Positions 1 to 5,096 of a DNA stretch of 5,124 nt are shown one piece after another. The notes under the pieces were generated by a model that saw only the letters and a program-made list of their open reading frames with translations, was not told where the DNA came from and searched no databases. Every line of letters starts with the position of its first letter. Within the stretch, counting starts at the first letter, position 1. The translations under genes were made by a program, and so were the position numbers. Source of the DNA: an uncultured Sutterella sp. (GTDB taxonomy: Bacteria > Pseudomonadota > Gammaproteobacteria > Burkholderiales > Burkholderiaceae_F); assembly GCA_900554375.1 (NCBI GenBank), contig USHK01000116.1, positions 1 to 5,124 of the forward strand, written 5' to 3'.

Positions 1-49
1 ACGAGATTCATGAGCGTCTCGTGGGCTCGGAGATGTGTATAAGAGACAG
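1..49 (+). other. Illumina Nextera adapter contamination (P7 end + i7 index + Tn5 mosaic end)
   Basis: This stretch is synthetic library DNA, not genome. Bases 1-7 (ACGAGAT) match the 3' end of the P7 primer. Bases 8-15 (TCATGAGC) sit where the 8-nt i7 index belongs and match, from memory, the index called N714. Bases 16-49 are the Nextera read-2 transposase adapter, whose last 19 bases (31-49, AGATGTGTATAAGAGACAG) are the Tn5 mosaic end. Genomic sequence therefore begins at 50, and the gene on the minus strand there is cut by library fragmentation, not by biology. Confidence 0.97.
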
Positions 50-468
50 ATGCACGACTCACTAACTTGGCGAGAAGCTAGATAAACTACGAATTCTCTA
101 ATCGCCTCTTGTCCATCAACGCTTAATCGATCGATATTGCTTGTTGCAGTGGTTCGATAAAGTTCAAAATCAAATGGATTTAAACATTTTGAGAAATCTC
201 CTGACATTGTGTTGACTATAAGTCCTACGGTCCTATACAGGGCTTGGATTCTTGCCTTTCCAACACAAGAAAAAAGATAGTAGTCCTCCCGGGTCTGTAG
301 ATAGTGCATCAAAAATTCGTTAGTGCAAGATTGGTGTCCAAGACACCGAGCAATCTTAAATATCTGTCGCATACCTGCCAGATATTGATCAATGGTGACT
401 GGACTCAGAGAGCGGTTGTTAAGAATGTGTTCCGCGTTATAAAGAAGCTCGTCAAAATTGGTAATCAT
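50..468 (-). CDS. Partial ORF (5' end only), possible tyrosine recombinase/integrase
   Basis: An open minus-strand frame gives 139 codons with no stop before it hits the adapter. It begins MITNFDELLYNAEHILNNRS and continues SPVTIDQYLAGMRQIFKIAR. The start at 468 is chosen because GGAGG lies five bases upstream (474-478). The in-frame ATG at 480 overlaps that ribosome-binding site and has none of its own, and an in-frame TAG at 508-510 closes the frame upstream. The S-x-x-T-x-x-x-Y pattern in a helical N-terminus resembles the SAM-like core-binding domain of tyrosine recombinases. A second stretch near the cut (AIREFVVYLASRQVSES) looks like the start of another such segment. The catalytic domain (R-K-H-R-H-Y) would lie beyond the contig end and cannot be checked. 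The ORF is convincing as a gene; the family call is a weak inference. Confidence 0.6.
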
Positions 469-606
469 GAATTCCTCCATTTTGATGATCGGTTTTTCAC
501 AGACAACCTATTCAAAGGCTAACGGGTTATCAGGAATAAATGGAAGCAACCCGTTCAAGGAAAGGAGGAAAATTAAATTTATTGATTACTTAAAATTCAT
601 GATTAC
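461..606. repeat. 13-bp inverted repeat flanking the leader of the 5'-most minus-strand gene
   Basis: GTAATCATGAATT at 461-473 is exactly repeated in inverted orientation at 594-606 (AATTCATGATTAC). One copy covers the start codon of the recombinase-like gene; the other lies at the 3' end of the group II intron. A second inverted pair, AACGGGTT at 521-528 and AACCCGTT at 548-555 with a 19-nt spacer, sits between them. No gene is seen in 481-599. These could be protein-binding or recombination sites, but AT-rich chance matches are possible. Confidence 0.4.
474..478 (-). promoter_or_regulatory. Shine-Dalgarno site deciding the start at 468
   Basis: On the minus strand GGAGG is followed by five bases and then ATG at 468. 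This is a near-ideal ribosome-binding site and favours 468 over the in-frame ATG at 480, which overlaps it. Confidence 0.7.
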
Positions 607-637
607 TGTGATTATCATGAAATCATGATAATCACAG
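606..637 (-). ncRNA. Group II intron domain VI position: perfect 15-bp palindrome
   Basis: CTGTGATTATCATGA (606-620) is the exact reverse complement of 623-637, with a 2-nt gap. In the intron's reading direction it follows domain V directly and its first two bases overlap the base of the domain V stem, so it is in the position of domain VI. A typical branching domain VI has a bulged adenosine 7-8 nt from the 3' splice site; none is visible in this fully paired stem. It is too A/T-rich to look like a normal terminator. Confidence 0.6.
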
Positions 638-667
638 CACCCATCGTGCGGTTCCGCAATGGGCGCT
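636..667 (-). ncRNA. Group II intron catalytic domain V
   Basis: Read on the minus strand, the hairpin starts right after the RT stop codon. The lower stem pairs 667-659 with 644-636 over nine base pairs including one G-U wobble. The upper stem TGCG/CGCA (658-655 with 650-647) is capped by a GAAC loop, and a two-base CG bulge (646-645) sits on the 3' side. The CGC triad at 665-663 is the form typical of group IIC, where other classes have AGC. GAAC loop, CG bulge and flanking GTG all agree with what I recall of the O. iheyensis domain V. Confidence 0.88.
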
Positions 668-670
668 TCA

Positions 671-1954
671 TTAACGAATCTCCATAAAGCGGAGAGAGTA
701 CAGGCCTAATCTTACAAAACGGTCGTTCTTGATAGCTTGATTCATGTGCGATTGACCTGAATTCCACCAAGCACCTCTTCCGTTGGCAGAACTTTTCCAT
801 GCTCTTTCAGGCTCGATTCCAAGTTTTACAAGGTTTCGCTCCCTTGTTTTCGGCTTCTTCCACGCTATCCAGATAAGTTTCCTGAGATGATGTCGGATTC
901 TTTGGTCCATTTCTTCCCAGTATTTCTTTCTGTCATCCAAACGATAGTAGTTTCTCCAGCCCCTGAGGATCGGAGTAATAGTTCTAATCGTCCATCCGAG
1001 TGAAGTTCCCCGTGCAGTGTTAAATATCTTATGCAGTTTTGTCCACAGTCTCTTTACTGACTTTTGCACCACGATAATACGTGTACTGTCTGATTTGGAG
1101 AATGTATATCCGAGAAAGACTGAGTCTCTCGGACGAAAGGTGCCACTCTTGTCGCGATTTACTCGCAACTTGAGTGTCTCCTCTACATATTTAGTGATAT
1201 TTGTCAGAACTCGCTGAGCCGCTTTCTCTGATTTCACATAGATGTTGCAATCGTCCGCATAACGGACGTGGTTGAGTCCTCTTTCTTCTAATTCGCGATC
1301 CAACTCCGTCAGCATAATGTTTGACAGTAACGGGCTAAGGGGAGACCCCTGAGGGACGCCCTCTAGTCTTGGGCTTACCAGCCCGTCTTCCATAATGCCT
1401 GCGTTTAAATATCGTCGGATTAGTTTCAAGATTGCCTTGTCATCGATGACTCGGCTGACTCTGTCCATCAGTATGTCGTGATTGACTCGGTCGAAGAATT
1501 TAGATAAATCCATTTCAACGACCCATCTATTTCCGTCTTTGATGTAGTCTTGAGCCCTTTGTACTGCTTGCTGGCAGTTCCGTCTCTCTCTGAACCCATA
1601 GCTCTTGTCCGAGAATTGAGCCTCGAACGCGTCTCCAATGGTCATCACTATGGCCTGTTGGATTGTTCGGTCCAAGAGTGTTGGAATTCCTAACATTCGC
1701 GTGCCCCCATTTGGTTTGGGTATGTCTACCCGTCGCACGGGAGCGGGAATGTAGGTACCGTTTTTAAGTTTCTGTCTGATCTTCTCCCCATGAACTCGCA
1801 AAAGGTTAGGAAGTTGTTCGTAGGTTATCCCGTCTATGCCGGGTGCGCCTTTGTTCTTAATAACCTTCTGCGCCGCATCATCAAGATAGAAACATACTAA
1901 ATCGATGAGCGGACAGCCTCTAGGTTCAGCTTTCGTCCAATGTGACTTCGCCAT
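671..1954 (-). CDS. ltrA: Group II intron-encoded reverse transcriptase/maturase
   Basis: This 427-aa protein copies the intron into DNA at new sites and assists its splicing. The fingers/palm RT domain covers about residues 35-285. It shows GAPGIDG (37-42), the RT motif EMDLSKFFD with catalytic D149, VPQGSPLSPLLSN (200-212), and RYADD with catalytic D234 and D235. FLGYTF follows at 280-285. The maturase (X) domain covers about 290-370 and includes RGWRNYYRLDD. The C-terminal tail (AWKSSANGRGAWWNSG...SLRF) lacks the HNH endonuclease domain, as is normal for class C-type proteins of about 420 aa. GAAGGAG (1964-1970) lies nine bases before the ATG at 1954. The ORF sits in intron domain IV and stops one base before domain V. 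All key residues are present, so the protein should be active; the gene symbol is used generically. Confidence 0.95.
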   Translation of the reverse strand: MAKSHWTKAEPRGCPLIDLVCFYLDDAAQKVIKNKGAPGIDGITYEQLPNLLRVHGEKIRQKLKNGTYIPAPVRRVDIPKPNGGTRMLGIPTLLDRTIQQAIVMTIGDAFEAQFSDKSYGFRERRNCQQAVQRAQDYIKDGNRWVVEMDLSKFFDRVNHDILMDRVSRVIDDKAILKLIRRYLNAGIMEDGLVSPRLEGVPQGSPLSPLLSNIMLTELDRELEERGLNHVRYADDCNIYVKSEKAAQRVLTNITKYVEETLKLRVNRDKSGTFRPRDSVFLGYTFSKSDSTRIIVVQKSVKRLWTKLHKIFNTARGTSLGWTIRTITPILRGWRNYYRLDDRKKYWEEMDQRIRHHLRKLIWIAWKKPKTRERNLVKLGIEPERAWKSSANGRGAWWNSGQSHMNQAIKNDRFVRLGLYSLRFMEIR

Positions 1955-2223
1955 GACTAGCTACTCCTTCTTTTACCGTAGACGACACTGCGCTGTTCTG
2001 CCCGCTTTGCGTCGTGACAGCCGCCCTCTAGGACGTGGCTCTGAGGTCCGCTTGAATTTGTCATGAGAGTTGTCACCTCTACTCGCGTTGTTAATGTTTG
2101 GCCCTTCAGGTTGCCCCTACTATGGCCGCTGCTGACTTCCGATTTGACATCAGAACCCCTCTCGGAGCCCGTAGCCAGTGGCATCAAATCGGATCTCCCC
2201 AGGTAAGATCTCTGGAACCCGCC
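1955..2223 (-). ncRNA. Group II intron domain I 3' arm through domain IV
   Basis: This is the 3' part of the ribozyme 5' of its ORF, and it resumes right after the IS. In reading order it holds the arm GGCGGGTTCCA (2223-2213), then TTACCTGGGGAGATCC, which ends domain I. Next is domain II, closed by a perfect 10-bp stem between 2184-2193 and 2138-2147. The conserved domain III motif GGAAGTCAGCAG...CATAGTA follows at 2140-2118. The rest leads to the RT start and is domain IV. A 76-codon open frame at 1957-2187 is an accident of this RNA. Confidence 0.8.
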
Positions 2224-2227
2224 TAAT

Positions 2228-2233
2228 TGTCAA
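2228..2233 (-). promoter_or_regulatory. Outward-facing -35 box at the IS right end
   Basis: A consensus TTGACA reads outward on the minus strand at the distal edge of the IS. IS110-family circles are known to build a transposase promoter at the joined ends, with -35 from the right end and -10 from the left end. A -10-like TAAAGA lies at 3669-3674 in the left end. The spacing reaches 17 nt only if the left boundary is near 3688, so this is a suggestion. Confidence 0.35.
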
Positions 2234-2546
2234 GTTCGTTTTGGTAAATCCTCTCACAGCCTTCACTTCAGGCTATTTAAACAAACTTTATTGCACTTTT
2301 TAGACTTGTAGTAAAAGGCTATTCCGAATATGTTTTGAAAGAGGCTTCTTAGCAATCTCTTCAGGCTGTCGCATGTCAAACGATGACATTCTGCCTATTA
2401 TGAACTTCAAAAAAGTACTTCCAATGCCTCATAACGCACCATGCTTGTGATTGGTAACAAGTCTTACCTGCAGGCTGTGTGGAAGCGCCTTTAGCTTTCT
2501 CATAACATATTGGTCTAGATTGCCTTTTTACTCCAATACTTTTGGC
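2234..2546 (-). ncRNA. IS 3' non-coding end, candidate bridge (seek) RNA region
   Basis: This stretch follows the transposase stop and has no credible ORF on either strand. In IS1111-type elements the guide RNA that pairs with target and donor DNA is encoded here. Readable stem-loops on the minus strand include ATGTCA/TGACAT with a 5-nt loop (2373-2389), AGCCT/AGGCT with a 7-nt loop (2258-2274), and a larger CCAAT...ATTGG closure around 2420-2455. CTTGT/ACAAG pairs beside it. I could not assign guide loops, RNA ends or a promoter, so the RNA call rests on family knowledge and layout. Confidence 0.4.
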
Positions 2547-3650
2547 TTACAAATTGCACCTTGCCACACCGGCTCTCTTAATATCGAATTTCTCTTTATG
2601 TTTTAATACTGCAAAGGCTATTCTTAAGAGCTTGGCAGCTAATGCGATACCCAATTTTGAACACGGCATACCGGCCGACAGTTTCTTGTCTATCCATTTT
2701 TTTAAGGCTGATTTCGGTAAGCGCCCCTTTGTGTGCAGCACCAGGACTGCGTGAGCTCCTTGGACTAAGAATGTTCTCATCAATCTGTCTCCATGCTTTG
2801 TTATTTTTCCCATCTGCTCGTTATGTCCTGTGGTATGACTTCTTGGCACCAACCCATAATAAGCGGCAAGATTCTTAGGCCCTTCAAATCGATTGATATC
2901 CCCGATTGTCGTTAACAGCCTACTGACACATTGCGGACCCAATCCCGGCACTTCGAGCAAGCGTTCTGCCGTTTCATTACCCTTCAAACCTTGTTCGATA
3001 GCCTTATCTACCTGTTTAATGTCAATGGTGAAGCGAGCTGCGTTGCGAAGAAGTGTTTTTAAAGGCTCTTTAATCTCTTCCGGCAATCTCTGAGACTCTT
3101 CAATAATCGGTCTAATTTTTGCTTCCGACATAATACTTTTGGAGATGACAAGACCGTAGTTCTGACAGATGCCCTTTATACAGACGACACTGCAAGTGCG
3201 TTGTTTTATAAGCTGTTGACGGATCACCTGCAGAGTTTGCATAGTCATTTCAGATTTCGCTTTAGCTCTGATGAATCTCAGCATTTCGTCTTGCGCAAGG
3301 AATGCAATAGCCTGTGCATCGTTCAGATCGTTTTTCTGACCGGCAAAATGAGACTTCACATAATCTTTTACAGCTTCTCCGGTAATGACACGACATTCAT
3401 GTCCGAGCTCTTCCAATTCGTGTACGAGATAGGTCATCCCATTGCACGGCTCCATCGCAAAGATGGTAGGTCCAAGTTGCTTTGCTTGATTAAGCAAGAC
3501 AGGATACTCTAGCCTGTCAATAGCATAAAGTTCGCCATCAGTCGTGATCGCAATAACTGCTGTATCCGTTTTGGCCAAATCGAGGCCGATTACCAGATAA
3601 TCCTTAGAGACATCCAGCTGTTGAACTGTTAATCTTTTCATTCGTGACAT
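2547..3650 (-). CDS. IS110-family transposase (DEDD RuvC-like plus Transposase_20)
   Basis: The 367-aa enzyme recombines the element's ends with target DNA under guide-RNA direction. The N-terminal RuvC-like DEDD domain shows D24 (GLDLAKTD), E67 (FAMEPCNG), D108 and D111 (KNDLNDAQA), with the family spacing. A helical linker follows. The C-terminal Transposase_20 domain begins with a helix-hairpin-helix (LLEVPGLGPQCVSRLLTTIG) and continues GLVPRSHTTGHNEQMGKITKHGD. The start at 3650 (MSRMKRLTV) is preferred over a TTG at 3665, because GAGAGG (3656-3661) lies just upstream. The ORF is full length. One oddity is that the motif usually containing the catalytic serine before Gly reads TTG here (T273, T274), with the nearest serine at S271. 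The gene lies inside and in the same direction as the host intron. Confidence 0.93.
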   Translation of the reverse strand: MSRMKRLTVQQLDVSKDYLVIGLDLAKTDTAVIAITTDGELYAIDRLEYPVLLNQAKQLGPTIFAMEPCNGMTYLVHELEELGHECRVITGEAVKDYVKSHFAGQKNDLNDAQAIAFLAQDEMLRFIRAKAKSEMTMQTLQVIRQQLIKQRTCSVVCIKGICQNYGLVISKSIMSEAKIRPIIEESQRLPEEIKEPLKTLLRNAARFTIDIKQVDKAIEQGLKGNETAERLLEVPGLGPQCVSRLLTTIGDINRFEGPKNLAAYYGLVPRSHTTGHNEQMGKITKHGDRLMRTFLVQGAHAVLVLHTKGRLPKSALKKWIDKKLSAGMPCSKLGIALAAKLLRIAFAVLKHKEKFDIKRAGVARCNL

Positions 3651-3714
3651 GGAATCCTCTCGCAACTGTCTTTACACCCTTTAGTTTGACCAACTCCTTT
3701 CGAGTTGGCTAGAT

Positions 3715-3985
3715 GGCGGGTTCCATGTCATTACGTACTTCTTTCCTGCCTGTCCATCGGATCTACGTCTCAGACTCCCGTATGAGTATTGGATATTGGG
3801 TTTCTTTGCACCCACGTCCGTCTGAACCGCCTCATATCCGCTTCCTGTTCGTTGAACATGCATTTTGCTATCGGCTTCCTCCAGACCCAGTGTTGCCACT
3901 GCGCCCTTGCCGAGTCGCTAACTCTTCCCCTCATCGGGCGAGTTCGGGATTTGCACCCTAAAGAAGTGCGCCATGCTGGGCGCAC
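3715..3985 (-). ncRNA. Group II intron domain I, 5' part
   Basis: This is the 5' ribozyme segment from GTGCG at 3985 to the left arm of the interrupted stem. It carries the start hairpin GTGCGCC/GGCGCAC, GGGTGCAAATCCC, GAAGAGTTAGC and GGAAGC...GATATGAGGC, in the order of IIC introns. The arm TGGAACCCGCC (3725-3715) is complementary over 11 bp to 2213-2223 on the far side of the IS. A further hairpin CCAACTC/GAGTTGG with a GAAAG loop (3690-3708) lies just inside that arm and marks the last clear intron sequence before the IS. Open frames here on either strand are not genes. Confidence 0.85.
3797..3814 (-). ncRNA. Intron EBS1 hairpin (exon recognition loop)
   Basis: A five-base-pair stem TGGGT/ACCCA closes an 8-nt loop GCAAAGAA. 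The AAAGAA in the loop (3807-3802) is perfectly complementary to TTCTTT, the last six bases of the 5' exon (3991-3986). It occupies the same place as the exon-binding hairpin of IIC introns. The match supports both the 5' splice site at 3985 and the target choice. Confidence 0.75.
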
Positions 3986-4011
3986 AAAGAAAAACTCTCG
4001 GTAGTGAGAGT
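3986..4011 (-). terminator. Terminator-like hairpin forming the intron's 5' exon
   Basis: On the minus strand ACTCTC (4011-4006) pairs with GAGAGT (3999-3994) around a 6-nt loop, followed by TTTTCTTT directly abutting the intron. Group IIC introns characteristically insert just downstream of such stem-loops. The stem is short and no minus-strand gene is seen upstream of it in this window, so termination itself is uncertain while its role as intron target is well supported. Confidence 0.65.
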
Positions 4012-4016
4012 TGCTG

Positions 4017-5096
4017 ATGAAAAGATATTTAGTACGATTCAATGCAAGATCAAACAGCCAGCCTTCCAACGAATTAAGGTTCAGTTTGGATATAGGAAGG
4101 TCAGATATCAAGAGCTTGCCAAAAAACGGCATGCTTAATAATGCTACCAGTGTTCCTCGGAACTTCGCCGACCTGGACAATCTCTAGAAAAATTTAAAGG
4201 TCGGACATTACGAATATCCGAGAAACTGGGACTGGAAAAAAATTTATTCGGAATTATTGGAGCTTTATTCTCATTGTTTTCGTTGTGATGATTGCGGTTT
4301 TCCTTCACAACCTCATCTTGAAACAGCAGGTTGAAAGAAGAACCGAGCGTCTGAGACAGACGATGAAGGAAAAACTGGCGGAGCATCAAGCAGCCGTCAG
4401 CGCGAATCGTCACTTAAATGATATGGAGAAAATCAACCTTGTCGGCATGCTTTCGAGCATGATCGCGAATGAGCTCAGACAGCCGCTCACGTTATCAGAA
4501 ACTACTCCGAAGGACTCAGAGATATTCTTCATTCTCCGGATTACGATGCGAAAGTTCTGGAGGAAGCGCTCAAGGTCGTTGATGAGCAGTCCATCAGGGC
4601 CTTTTTGATTATTGAGCATATGCGAGGACTGATTAAAAGAAAAGAATCGAAGGTTCGTGATGTTGATTTGAATTCGTCGGTTCCGTCTATCCTCGAAACT
4701 TATAAAGAGTTAGGCGGAAAATACGAAGTTAATCTCGTTGCGTCGGGCAACGCTCCGGTTTCTGTCCGGATTGATCCCACTCAGTTTGAAATTGTTTTAC
4801 TCAACTTGCTCAATAACGCTTCCGAAGCCGTAACGCAGCAAGAAACGAAACCGATTATCACCTTAGAGATCTCCGGCGAAAACGGTGAAGCCGCCGTTAC
4901 TGTCGCCAATGAAGGATTTTTAGAACATGAAGAATGCTTTAATAATCTGTTTGCCGTGAAGAACTCTACTAAAGTCAACAGTCTCGGACTTGGATTAGCA
5001 ATTGCGGCAAGAGTCGTAGAACGCTGGGGCGGCCAGCTCAGTATTCGTCAAAATAACAATGAGGTCATCGCATGTATTCTTCTTCCGAGCCTATAG
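4017..5096 (+). pseudogene. Decayed TtrS-like sensor histidine kinase
   Basis: The remnant covers the end of a periplasmic sensor domain (ending SVPRNFADLDNL, then KNLKVGHYEYPRNWDW), one membrane helix (YWSFILIVFVVMIAVFLHNLIL, about 4252-4317), a coiled-coil linker, the dimerisation helix and the ATPase domain. The N box is NLLNNASEAV and the G2 motif GLGLGLAIA. At least four lesions are visible: TAG at 4185-4187 where Leu is expected; a run of seven A (4236-4242) where six keep the frame; the H-box reading IANELRQPL with Asn (AAT, 4468-4470) in place of the phospho-accepting His; and a one-base loss around 4489-4491. After the last, the frame resumes as VIRNYSEGLRD and runs cleanly to 5096. 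Most of the sensor domain is missing upstream, and an in-frame TGA lies at 4005-4007. Translation from one intact start is not possible. Confidence 0.85.

Larger units (their letters stand above)
2224..3688 (-). mobile_element. IS110-family insertion sequence (IS1111-like layout) inside the intron
   Basis: About 1.4-1.46 kb of DNA separates the two arms of a domain I stem of the group II intron. It carries one transposase, a leader of only about 30 nt and roughly 310 nt of 3' non-coding DNA. A long 3' rather than 5' non-coding end is typical of the IS1111 subgroup. The exact ends cannot be fixed: the left end lies between about 3665 and 3689 and the right end between about 2224 and 2240. No target duplication or terminal inverted repeat is obvious, as expected for this family. 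Near-repeats of 14 bp, AATCCTCTCRCARC, occur near both ends on the same strand (2247-2260 and 3653-3666). Confidence 0.8.
600..3985 (-). mobile_element. Group IIC intron, interrupted by an IS110-family element
   Basis: The ribozyme reads on the minus strand. Its 5' end at 3985 begins with a perfect GTGCGCC/GGCGCAC hairpin, followed by a GGGTGCAAATCCC motif and domain I sequence. From memory, this order resembles the crystallised Oceanobacillus iheyensis group IIC intron. After the inserted IS the intron resumes at about 2223 with TTACCTGGGGAGATCC, an enlarged domain II stem and the GGAAGTCAGCAG...CATAGTA domain III motif (2118-2140). Domain IV then encodes the RT, and domains V and VI follow. 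The element lies just downstream of a terminator-like hairpin, as expected for IIC introns. The 3' boundary is not exact; an end at AY in TAAT (602-605) is one option. Without the IS the intron would be about 1.9 kb. Confidence 0.88.

Noticed and set aside
304..522. 72-codon plus-strand ORF
   Set aside because: It lies antisense to the recombinase-like ORF, which has the better start site and a longer open frame.
606..637. The perfect palindrome as a rho-independent terminator
   Set aside because: The stem is A/T-rich with a 2-nt gap and has no T-run; its place right after domain V makes domain VI the better reading.
1957..2187. 76-codon minus-strand ORF just upstream of the RT
   Set aside because: It overlaps conserved intron domains II-IV, and its sequence is explained by RNA structure. 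It has no recognisable protein features.
2430..2440. GTGCG on the minus strand at 2439 as the 5' end of the group II intron
   Set aside because: It lies at a plausible distance from the RT gene but has no start hairpin or IIC domain I motifs after it and no hairpin target before it. The start at 3985 has all of these, and the stem arms across the IS tie 3985 to the RT.
3201..3512. 103-codon plus-strand ORF
   Set aside because: It is antisense to the well-supported transposase, with no recognisable protein features.
3681..4180. Open frames of 71-136 codons on both strands between transposase and kinase
   Set aside because: They run through intron domain I, the insertion hairpin and the kinase remnant; none has a family match or good ribosome-binding site.
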